Shown in pieces: positions 29,546 through 39,787 of a DNA stretch of 64,000 nt. The notes under the pieces are model-generated. The model worked only from the letters and a program-made list of their open reading frames with translations. It was not told where the DNA came from and did not search any database. Both the position numbers and the translations under genes were made by a program. Each line of letters begins with the position of its first letter. The stretch's first letter is position 1. The stretch is from NCBI RefSeq assembly GCF_000499845.2, contig NC_023749.2:30148626-30212625 (forward strand), read 5' to 3'. The stretch is from Phaseolus vulgaris. Its lineage: Eukaryota > Streptophyta > Magnoliopsida > Fabales > Fabaceae.

Positions 29546-31100
29546 CGTAGTGAAGGTTGACCACACCTCTTTCCCCTTCATTGCACTCACCATTGTCAAA
29601 AGCTAACCTCCCCAATTCCATTCAATTCACCTCCTATTTTAAAGACTTTCGTTGCCTCTTTCTATTCCAATCAACAATCAATTGCATTAGATGGATCAGA
29701 GCAACCAAAGATTCGACAAGGATAAGACAAGTTTTGACCAATTTTTGTTCTGTTCAGCTTTGTGTTTGTCACGGTTTCCTTCGTGTTCTTGATTGTTTGT
29801 AATTGATTCTTTGTTTTCTACCGTTTATCTTCTGTTTCCACTGTTTCTCTACTATTTTCGACGATTATTTTCCATTTTTCACCGTTTAATTTTAGTACAA
29901 ATTAAATCAACAAATTCCTTTGTTGTTCCGCTGCATATCCTCTTGTCTTACTGTTGATTCAATTTCATGTTATTTTTGCTTTTTTTAATCGGTTAATTTT
30001 GTATCTTTGTTGTGTTCCACCGTTTATCTCACTTGTGTGTGCCTTTTCTTCTTTAATGATTGATTGAGGACATACCAACCATGTCTAACACAAACATTAA
30101 ATTCTCAAAATTACCTTACAAATGAATAAAAAATGGCTTACTTTATTATTTAACTAGGTTTATCTTCCCTGGGTCATACATAATCAAATTCACCTTTAAC
30201 CATATTCAAATTTTTGTAGTAGGTAAATACAAAAACAATTAGGAATATAATTAATAGACTCATAAATTTTCTATATTATTATGTTTAATTTATTGTATAA
30301 TTTAATATTATTAAATTTAACAATTAATATAATTTGATTTACATTGTTTCCAATAGAGCTATGGAAGGTCATGCTTCTAAGAAGAAGCTTCAATATATTA
30401 CACATAGCATAAAGTGTTTATCTCACTACTATTGAATTGTAATATAAATTATATTTTCATTGTTATTTAAATTGTAGTGCCAACATAAATCCAAAAGATC
30501 ATAAATGTAAATATTATGTGATGACACATATCCAAGTATATATTCCAACATTATTGACTCCTGAATGATTCATTAAAGTGGAGTAGGTACGGTTAGAAGT
30601 TATCATTTACACTATTATGCAGAGAGGAAAATCACTACAACTAACAAAATGTTTAAAACACCATACTCTTTTTTATTGTTGATTTTTTTACTAGGTAAGA
30701 AAATATGTCTTGACACCATTTTTAACTCATCCAGTGAAAATGATATAAAGAGCCAGTGTAACATTTACTATACGACTATCAGAAAAAAAAATCACTTTCT
30801 ATGTAGTATGAATTTCTATCTATTGTTAAACATAGTAAATTCAAAGTAATTAACATAAAAAAAGAATTACCATAATAATAATAATTATAACGATTTGTTT
30901 ATTTGACATTTTTTTGTCTCAACACTAATAAGGTCTATTATTAAGTTTTGAGCCATATAAAGGTGAGGAATTTCAAGCATATATTTAAGTTTTAAGGCAT
31001 AGAAAGGTAATGAATTTGAAGTAATGTGATGAAATCGAAAAGTTAATTTATCATGAAACGTATTAATTTATTAATTCCCAATGACGTAATTATGGATTAA
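29546..31100. other. AT-rich intergenic DNA, no gene recognised
   Basis: There is a pyrimidine-rich start (29546-30050) and then AT-rich sequence with only short chance ORFs. I see no transposon ends, RNA gene or conserved protein text. Confidence 0.6.
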
Positions 31101-31112
31101 ATGTGTAGCACA

Positions 31113-31436
31113 TCACTGATCACAAGGGCATTCGCATCTGTGAGTTGCCATATTACAAAACGACGTATCGCATGGTGGATTGCAAAAATTCCCGCAATCA
31201 TGGTTTGTATCACACTGTTGTTTTCCGTCAACTTGGTTGTTCTCATAATATTTGTACACATCTCTTGTATTTGGGATGCTCAACACACCATTCCCTGCAA
31301 AAACATACACAAATTCAATAACAATTAAGAGTCTTTTCATAAACTCAAATATCAAAATATGTTCAGAGAATATACCATAGCATGCTATTAGAGCAAATAT
31401 CACAACACTGAAAGCTATCTTATTAACCACACCCAT
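31113..31436 (-). CDS. Secreted cysteine-rich (defensin-like/NCR-like) peptide, two exons
   Basis: Exon 1 (31436-31376) encodes MGVVNKIAFSVVIFALIACYG, a signal peptide. An 81-bp intron (31375-31295, GTATAT..TTTGCAG) follows, then exon 2 (31294-31113). The spliced protein has 80 residues. The mature part has an acidic/polar spacer and eight cysteines with spacings CX5CX3CX3CX4CX6CX1CX1C, ending ECPCDQ. A signal peptide on its own exon with a Cys-rich second exon is the usual gene form of plant defensin-like and nodule cysteine-rich peptides. Such peptides act outside the cell or in symbiotic or reproductive tissue. The closing CEC-PC pattern does not fit a classic defensin, so the subgroup is open. 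It is the only likely host gene in the window. Confidence 0.75.
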   Translation of the reverse strand: MGVVNKIAFSVVIFALIACYGIFSEHILIFEFMKRLLIVIEFVYVFAGNGVLSIPNTRDVYKYYENNQVDGKQQCDTNHDCGNFCNPPCDTSFCNMATHRCECPCDQ

Positions 31437-31525
31437 CTCTCTCTGCTTTCTGCTTTCTTTCTGCTTTCTACTTTCTTTGTGGGTTTCTTAGTCTCTCTTC
31501 ATTTCAGTTTGTACCTTCTACTACA

Positions 31526-31533
31526 TATTTATA
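31526..31533 (-). promoter_or_regulatory. TATA box of the cysteine-rich peptide gene
   Basis: TATAAATA on the minus strand, about 90 bp before the ATG and followed by a purine-rich leader of GAAAG repeats. It is well placed for a plant Pol II promoter. Confidence 0.6.
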
Positions 31534-31662
31534 CTACTACTTAGTCAATGTTTTGTTCTTTCTTTTATTCATTTCTAAATTACTATTAAATAAAATAGCA
31601 ATCAAACAAAGCAAGTATTAACATTACATTTAAAACCTTTGATGATTCAATATTACCATTAT

Positions 31663-32300
31663 ATTTAATTTATTGTTTACCATAGAGACACATATTTCTC
31701 ATATTATTTCAAGCCTCCTTATAATCGCATTATTACTATGAATATTAATTAATATTATTAATATTACTATCAACATTAATTAATATTATTAATATGGTTA
31801 TTAATATTTGTAATATTATTATTATCAATATCTTTTTAGTGTTATTAATATTTTTTAAATATTATTAATATTACTACTATTATAATTAATATGGTTATTA
31901 ATAACATCCCAAAAACTTCCTGTACACTATACTATAAACCTATTAAAGGGTCTTAATAAAGTTTATAGTAATTCAAATATAAACTCAATTTATTGTTTAC
32001 CATGGAGACACATATTTCTCATATTATTTGAAAACCTCCTTTATAATCGCATTATTACTATGAATATTAATTAATAAGTTATTAATATTACTAATATTAT
32101 TATTAATATTGTTTTTAATATTATTAATGTTATTATTAATATTACTAATATTTTTTAAAGTATTATTAATATTACTACTATTATAATTAATACTACTAAT
32201 ATTATAATTAATATTGTTATTAATACTGTAAAAACCCAAAAAATCCCTACACACTACACTGTAAACTAATTGAATGGTCTTGTAAAACTTATAGTAATTC
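31663..32300. repeat. Direct duplication of about 320 bp, AT-rich
   Basis: The segment TTTATTGTTTACCATAGAGA.. (about 31668) recurs at about 31988 (CCATGGAGA), and the similarity continues through long TAT/TTAATA runs to CCCAAAAA..CCCT and TTATAGTAATTCAA (31905-31980 and 32230-32305). The copies have diverged by substitutions and slippage. Confidence 0.75.
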
Positions 32301-32594
32301 AACTATAAAGTAACGATATACACCATATATATAAATATAAATTTTTACAAAATGAGGTTAAAATTTTTTATCTATGATTTTATCGCTCTTGCAACTATAC
32401 GTATATTTGCTTGTGTATATACTATAATTATCAGAGTTTATAATACAAACAAACAATGGAATCTTTACTGTTAATTAATTTTTTTTCCTTAGATTTCAAT
32501 TATATTTGATTTTTGTTTTACTTTCACTTCCAATGTGAATGTTGATTCGTTAATATTGTAATGTTTGGGTTTCCCCTTCCATTCAGTGTTTCTT

Positions 32595-32745
32595 TTCCTC
32601 ACAACTTTCGTTGCCATCAAATCATCTCCAAACATAACTTAGAGGAAAGTCTTGGTACTTAAGTAGTATCTCCCATCATAACTTTCGTTGCCATAAAATC
32701 ATCTCCAAACATAACTTAGAGGAAAATCTTGGTACTTAAGTAGTA
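32595..32745. repeat. Tandem duplication of about 70 bp
   Basis: ACAACTTTCGTTGCCATC..TTAAGTAGTATCTC occurs twice in a row (about 32600-32671 and 32673-32747) with three or four differences. Confidence 0.8.
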
Positions 32746-32883
32746 TCTCACTTTCTTGGGAGTGAACTTGGAGAACACTCTTTTTAGAATCCTTATTAAC
32801 TTCACAAAAATTAAAAATATTTTTTGAAAAATTTTCATCTCTCTAATTGAATTAAAATCTTTTCTCATCTTTTCAAATTCAAC

Positions 32884-34480
32884 AATGGGTGATCCTTCTA
32901 ATCATTCTAGAATTCATTGTAATCTTAATCCTCCAAATCCTATTGATGTCCATGAAACACTAAAAAAACAAACCAAGGAAATTTCTAAGTTAAGGGATAA
33001 AATAGAGAAATTTTTACATCTTTAGGAAAACAAATCTCGTAGGTCTAGAAGTAAGCATGGGAAGGTCTCACTAACATAGGAGTATCCATCATCGTAGGCC
33101 TTCCCAAAGTAACATAGACTACTACCGACAACATCCTAGACAACCTAGATATACGAATTATCATGTGCCTAGAGAACCTAAGATTGATCTTCCTCCTTTT
33201 TATGGGTAAATAAATATAGATGATTATCTAACTTCAGATATAAAGGTTCAACAAATATTTGAATGCCACCAAATTGATCATGAGAGGAGGGTCACCCTAT
33301 CGACCCTTAGTTTTCAAGAGTTAGTAATGACTTGGTGGACAACCTATACAAAAGATTTTAGGTTGCAAAATAGACCCAAAGAAGATATTGGAATAAGCTT
33401 AGCATACATGTAGAAAAAGATAAGTACGATCATATTCTGATAGGAAGTTAATGAAAAACTCCATAGGCATAGCCGAAGAGATATATTTGTAGAATAATAT
33501 AGGCAAACAATGGATTTGTTCATGCTAAGGGAAGGTATTCGTGCAAAACCTAGACTTACCATACGTGGTTTCCAATGTGGTCATAATTATGATATAAGGG
33601 ATAAAGTTGAACTTTTACCATATAATGATTTTAATGATCTTGTTCAACTTTGTGTTAAAGTAGAGGAAAAATTAAAGAGAAAAACATCTTTTAGAAAATC
33701 TTCTTCTTCTAACTATCCCGTAAAAGACTATAAAAAATATCATCATTTGTCTACAGAGTGAGTAAGACCACAAGAAAAGACCACAAGAAAAGAGAGGGAC
33801 AGGGCACCATATAAAGAAAAAGATAAAAATAATTGTGTCACTTCTTCTAAATAAGTCAAAACTAAACGAGTCCAATGTTTCAAATGTCTTGAAAAAGGGC
33901 ATTATGCTTTTGAGTGTCCTAAAAATGAAACATGGTTTTACAAGAACAAGACACTAGAATTATGGAGACTTCATCTTCTTCAGATAATGAGAAGAAGTTG
34001 TGATTTCTGAAGAAGAACTTCAACCCTGTACAGGTGAGTTATTAATTGTCCAACGACATTTACAAAGTTGTCCTGTAGAGCTAGATCAGTCACAAAGAGA
34101 GAACATTTTCCACACATATTGTAAAATTTTGGATAACACTTGTTCTTTTATTATGTATAGTGGCTCTTGTTGTAACTGTTGTAGCTCTCGTCTAGTTAAT
34201 AAATTGGCCTTAAAAAATCTACCTCATCTCTAACCTTACGATATAGATTGGAGAGGCCAAGAGGGTGAAATTATAGTTCAAAATCAGGTAAGTGTACCCA
34301 TTGCCATAGGAAAATATAAAGAAAACATTGTGTGACATTGTCCCTATGGAAATAGGACATATTATCAATGGAAGACCCTGGAAATATGATCATAACACTT
34401 TTCATGAGGGTCATACTAACAAAATCACTTTCTCTTTTCAAGGCCATGAATTTATTTTGAGGTTTTTACACCTCAACAGA
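32884..34480 (+). pseudogene. Decayed Ty3/gypsy gag-protease relic (not Tat)
   Basis: From ATGGGTGATCC at 32884 the translated text has scattered stops but reads like a plant gypsy gag (PKIDLPPFYG near 33182, then DYLTSDIKVQQIFECHQIDH). A basic segment follows, then a zinc knuckle CX2CX4HX4C (CFKCLEKGHYAFEC, 33876-33917). Near 34338-34480 is the end of a gypsy protease (DIVPMEIGHIINGRPWKYDH). No RT or integrase follows and no LTRs were found. It is an old fragment from a different gypsy lineage, perhaps a chromovirus. Confidence 0.75.
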
Positions 34481-35387
34481 AAAGAGAGGATGAAATCCAA
34501 TTAAAAAAATAGAGTGAAAGACAAAATTTGGCAAAAATAATAAACAAATAAAAAAAAAATTCCCACACCTTCTTCCAAACCTCTTTACATGCTTACATCA
34601 TCATTTGAAAGAGGTACTTCTTCTTCCACTATTGATATTTCTTCTTCTATTTTGCCTTATGATAAAAAAAAACCACAAAAATTGGTTTTCCACAGTGGTC
34701 TTATACTGTGTTTCTTTACTTCTTTTGCATTCTCATTTTGTTTGTTACTTTTTACGGGTGGATCCACGATCTCGGAGGGTTGTGATAATCTTTTTCATTA
34801 ATAAGGTGGCTCACTGAATCAGATCCGGGGACATATCCTTTTTGATGGGGGACCCTTATGGAGGACTATCCTTATTTCTCAAGCCATTATATGCTTTGCT
34901 AGGATTAGACAACTAACTTAAAAAATCTATAGAATAAATCATTGTCGTAGTTTGTACAAATTGTAAAATGTATAATAAACTTTTGTTTATGCCTTGTATT
35001 TTTGGACCATTTCAAGAATAGGATAAAAATAACTTAAAGAAACTCTACAAACCTTCACTTAACACTCCAACAAAGGTTTCAAAAGCACCTTTTAGAGAAT
35101 GAACAGTCAATTGCAAGGTCTCACCTTGAAATATTCATATATGAGCCTTCAATGCATCATATCATTTGTTTGCTTTTTGAAATGTTTTGCCCATTGCACT
35201 TTGTTCTTCGTATCAACTTTAAAAAGGCTTCAATAATCTTTAGTGCTAATATCGCTTCTTAGCTTCATCTTTTTCATATCACATGCTCAAATAGGAATCT
35301 TTGACTTTCAACTCTATGCGCACCTTTATGTTCCTTTGATAATTTATATAAGTGAGCAAAATAATCATCATAATAAAGCATGGGTAT
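34481..35387. other. AT-rich sequence, no clear gene
   Basis: This may include further worn pol text of the preceding relic, but I cannot recognise a domain. 35383-35387 is the GGTAT target duplication of RT3. Confidence 0.5.
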
Positions 35388-36583
35388 TGATCCGATCGGT
35401 CATCGGTAGTCGATGACGTCAGCAGCAGAGGACCACGTGGACCACTCGCAGGGTGACACGTGGACCAAGTGACAGAGAGATCAAGGAGACGATCGCCAGG
35501 AGCGGTGATCGGGGGTCAGTAACCAAGTGACCATCGACAGATCAGGCGGCAGAAAGGTCAGGGGACAGATCACCCAGTACGGTGATCGGTGGTCAGTAAC
35601 CAAGTGGCCACCAACAGACCAGTTCCCAGACTAACGCCTAGGGGCAGAACGCGAGAAGCAATAGAGTACTGATCAGTCATCGGGTGCATGGTCATCGGGG
35701 GCCCGTGTTACACGCAGTTAAACTGGGACTGAGGTTCCCAGCGAGAGCGTTACGCATGGGCCTCGCATGAGCACATCTCAGGAAATCATGCACGAGAGTG
35801 GCCTGAGGGAACTAGTAAACCAGTCAGTGATTGGTGATTCCCACAACCCATTACGTGCGTGACACCGTGTAGAGTAAGCCGTTTACGCAGGGAGCAACGT
35901 CTGGTGAGTGTGCCTAGACCAGCCCCACCTGCCGTTCTCCTGAGAGTATGCGATTTACCCAGATGGAAGAAATATCCCAAGCTACTCCGCAAGGGCGTAA
36001 CTTAGGCACACAAGAGAAGCGCTAGAGCCCTTCCAGTAAGTGACACGTGTGTGGTTAGATGTGAGTCGCATGCCTCCACGTGTCGTCATCTGAGAAGGGT
36101 GCGGTCCAGGCAAAAGTGCACTCCGTACCACTAAGGGTACAGACAGGCGCAGCCAAGCGCAGAGACGCGCAGATATGCACAGACTCTCACGCTCTCACTA
36201 CTGATTCGAGAGGTACGTTGTCTCAGAAAGGCATAACAGGGTTCTGACACATGCCAGAAAAGCATAACAGAATTCTGTTATGCCCAGAAGCAGCAGAGAG
36301 AGAGATAAAAAGAGAATCAGGGAGAGATTGAGGGATACGAAAAAATAGAGAGCAAGAGTTTTTCACACACACTACTAGTTTTCTCATCTTTGGTGGTTCT
36401 GTGGACTAACTTGATCGTCGGAGTGCAAACGGCCGCTAGAGGCGCCGTCTGTGTGTTTTGCAGGTCACGTTTGGAGATCCAAGAGAAGGTTCTGAGGGTG
36501 ATTCTGCAGAAAATGCAGTCGCGTAGACGGGACAGAGAGTGCTACAAAGCGATTCCTCCACGTTCGAGTTGCCGGCAGGATCA
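35388..36583 (+). repeat. 5' LTR of RT3
   Basis: It runs TGATCCGATC..GGCAGGATCA, 1196 bp. It holds several CACGTG sites (35450-35465, 36045, 36078), the U5 segment GATCGTCGGAGTGCAAACGG shared in part with RT1, and GGTGATCGG repeats. Confidence 0.97.
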
Positions 36584-36604
36584 TTTGGCACCCACCATGG
36601 GGCT
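36584..36604 (+). other. Primer binding site of RT3
   Basis: TTTGGCACCCACCATGGGGCT directly follows the LTR. It is two to three bases different from RT1 and keeps the TGG start. Confidence 0.7.
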
Positions 36605-36718
36605 CGATATAAAACATCAGTCCCACCACACAAGTTTTTCAGTTCCAGTTGCAGTTTCCAACCTAGTTCCAGCCCTCAAATCGCAGGAAGTCAAGGGGGG
36701 CTTCTAGAAACCACGAAC

Positions 36719-37425
36719 ATGAGACCTGCACGCACCAGGAGCGAAGAAATGACCATACGACAAATCGTGGAGAAGCCCTCCAATCAGTGAATGAAGAAGC
36801 CAAGGCTGACCAGTTAAGGCCATTCCTTGAGCGCGGAATGTGGCAAACCTTAAGTTGTACATCAGTAAAGTCAGCCTAGCTCGGTGTCAGTGCAACCACT
36901 CGAGAATAGCCGCCCCGTGAGTGAATGGTTACCTAGTGCCAGGTAAGACAGGGGCATGAGTACCATGCAAGAGAGCCCGTCAGCTCGACCCAAGGGTTCG
37001 GGGGAGGTCATCGGTGAACGGGCACAAGAGGTGAGTCGTGAGCTAGACTCAGATGTTGGTCAGCCCAGAAAAGGGTCATAGAAGTGTTGGACGACGAAGC
37101 CTGTCGGTGAAAGGTCAAGCCATCAGGACAACTCCTCTAAAGGGTACATTACGACTCATGTGCACTGACCCTTGGCTCAGAGACAATCTGGACATGGGCA
37201 CCCTAGATCGCAGCTCGCCACCGTTGTGGTTCGAGGCTTTGAACAGACGGAGATAGAAGGGCTAAAGTCTACCTTTGGAGTTAACCAACGAGAAGAGGCC
37301 TCAGCCAGTCGAGGAGTGGCTTGAGAAGAAGATCAACGGCAAAACGTTTAAGCTGGGGAAAACTTTAGACGGCGAGACACAAGACCAGATCGCCAAGGTA
37401 ATAGTTAGAAGTAATTTCAGTTAAA
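36719..37425 (+). pseudogene. Remnants of gag and pol in RT3
   Basis: An ATG at 36719 opens a 23-codon frame (MRPARTRSEEMTIRQIVEKP), the last trace of gag. 36800-37260 is not recognisable as coding. At about 37300-37395 the text (EEWLEKKINGKTFKLGKTL, then QDQIAKV) matches the RT2 pol just before RT (about 18626-18715). It then jumps within a few bases to an NFS-stop like the pol C-terminus and the post-pol GGGGCACTC motif. So protease, RT, RNase H and integrase are missing through an internal deletion. Confidence 0.8.
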
Positions 37426-37609
37426 GCAGTTTTTCAAGGGGCACTCGTTAAGAAGTAGTTTAGGTTAAAACAGTTTTATCAAAGTTTCCGAGTTATTTAA
37501 GTTCGCATGCTTATCGTTTTAAGTTGTCAGAAAAAAGACCTTATCGCTTTTATGAGATTTAAGGCAACAGTTTAAGGATTATGGCATGCGTTCAGTACAA
37601 GGTTTTAAA

Positions 37610-38880
37610 GCATAAAGTTTTTAAGTCCTCATCGCCACCTGGCGATCGCAGGCATGAGCATAAAGTTTTTAAGTCCTCATTGCCACCTGGCGATCGCAGG
37701 CACGAGCATAAAGTTTTTAAAGTCCTCATCGTCACCTGGCGATCGCAGGCACGAGCATAAAGTTTTTAAGTCCTCATCGCCACCTGGCGATCGCAGGCAT
37801 GAGCATAAAGTTTTTAAGTCCTCATCGTCATCCGGCGATTGGAGGCACAAGCACAAAGTTTTAAACCCTCGTTGCCACCTGGCAATCGGAGGAGAAAGTT
37901 AGAATTTTAAAATCCCCATCGTTTTTCGGCGATCGGTGGCAATAGTAAGAGTTTTTAAAGTCCCTGTCGTTTTACAGCGATCGGTGGCAGTAGTTAAAAG
38001 TTTTAGAGACCTCATCGTCTTTTGGCGATCGGAGGTACCAGTAGTGCAAAAGGCCCTCAGCACTCTCGTGCATTTTGAGGCAAGAGAAGAAGTCCTCCTC
38101 GCCCTTGAGCGAGTGCAGGCGAGAAAGAGAAAAAGTCCTTCTCGCCTATAGCGAGCGTAGGCGAGAACAGATTAAGAAGTCCTGCTCGCCTAGAGCGAGT
38201 ATAGGCGAGAGTTCAGAACAAGATAACAGTAAAAATCCGGGCGCCTAGTCCTTGAGTAGGGGTTAAGGGATTCCTTCGGGACGCCTCCTCCTCAAGTATG
38301 AATAGCTAGCCCCGGTACCAGATAACAGTTAAAATTCGGGCACCTAGTCCTTGAGCAGGGGTTAAGGGATTCCTTCGGGACGCCCCCTCCTCAAGTATGA
38401 ATAGCTAGCCCCGGTACGAGATGAGATTAAAAGTCCTCAGTGCATCCAGGGGAAGAGGAGATGTAACCCCTGGGCAAGTTGAGGCACCAGAGAAAGTCCT
38501 TCTCACCCTCGAGTGAGTTCAGGCCAGAATAGTTTAAAAGTCCTCAGTGCATCCAGGGGAAGAGGAGATGTAACCCCTGGGCAAGTTGAGGCACCAGAGA
38601 AAGTCCTTCTCACCCTCGAGTGAGTTCAGGCCAGAATAGTTTGCAAGTCCTCAGTGCATCCAGGGGAAGAGGAAATGTAACCCCTGGGCAAGTTGAGGCA
38701 CCAGAGAAAGTCCTTCTCACCCTCGAGTGAGTTCAGGCAAGAATAGATTACAAGACCTCTTTGCTTAAGCAAATTGAGGCAAGTGTGAAAGTCCTTAGTG
38801 CATCCAGGGGGGGTGGAGATGTACACCCTAGGCAGGTTGAGGCACCAGAGAAAGTCCTTCTCACCTTAGAGTGAGTTCAG
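37610..38880 (+). repeat. Hairpin-module array in the 3' region of RT3
   Basis: Seven to nine units of about 48 bp (AAGTCCTCATCGCC..GGCGATCGCAGGCA) run from 37615 to 38040. Other hairpins follow at 38055-38080, 38098-38123, 38141-38165 and 38185-38209. Then come two units of about 104 bp (38230-38420), about four units of about 106 bp (38425-38745), a hairpin at 38756-38779 and more degenerate copies to 38880. The modules share the outer CCTC..GAGG frame with those of RT2. Stems differ by paired changes. 38881-39787 shows no coding sequence, only short direct repeats such as the GAACGATGACTGA copies (39290-39390) and the two GATCGCGCTA copies (39545, 39605). Confidence 0.85.
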
Positions 38881-39787
38881 GAAAGATGAGCTGAAAGGTC
38901 AGGGGTGTTCTGCTTTTCCCCTTTAAGTGAAACGTCAATGCTGACCCAGTAAGACCCGATCATTGGTCCGAAACTCAGGGAGGTAGAGGAGGATCCGGAA
39001 GGCGCCTCTGCCCCCAGATGAGGGAGCAATGGTCAGGTCATGAAAAGAAGGAAGGCAACATCGCCGAAGGGTTGATAGTTGCTCAAAGTTTACCCTGAGT
39101 TGACGGTTTGCCAAGTTTGTTATAAGGTTAAGCAATCTGCTCAGGTCAAAAGCGGTACATGGAGGGTCAAGCCCAGTATTGCTGGGTTCACGAAGTTGAG
39201 CAAATTTCGCCAAGAACGGTATCACCTCTGACGATCGATGTCCTCCATGCGCTTGGCACTAGAGCGACAAAGAAGCAAGGCGAAGTATGAAGAACGATGA
39301 CTGACGAGTTGTTGGTGGGTTCGCTGCCCGCAGAACGATGACTGATTAGTTGTTGGTGGGTACGCTGCTTGAAGAACGATGACTGATCGGTCTTCCAAAC
39401 AAATTCTTACACAACGAGCTGAGGCAGACAGATTACGCTTAGTCAGTCGTCCAGTACGAAGCTATGCACGAGAATCGTTAAGTACAAAGCTAAGGAAGTT
39501 GTTAGCCGCGATCAAAGTAGAGGCCAAGATCAAAGGAGGCAGATCGCGCTAGGCCTAAGCTGGTTAACACTTAGTCGTGCGCAAAGGGAAAAACAAAGCC
39601 TAAGATCGCGCTAAACCTAAGCTAGCTAACAGTTAGTCGTGCGCATAAAGAAAGGTGAAGCTCAAGAAAAATACAAGAGAAGAAGCTTATACGAATGGAG
39701 AGTATATATTCACAGCCAAGTCTTATACAAGTTTTGAGTATTAAGGAAAGTTGTGCAGAAGTTAAAATTTACAAGGAAGAGAAGAGA

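Noticed and set aside
31113..31436. Unspliced 107-residue reading of the peptide gene
   Set aside because: The unspliced version inserts a hydrophobic stretch encoded by an intron with clear GT..TTGCAG borders; splicing gives a normal signal peptide plus cysteine-rich domain.
32024..32302. Asparagine-rich 92-codon ORF
   Set aside because: It is the translation of TAT/TTAATA low-complexity DNA with no credible promoter or conservation.
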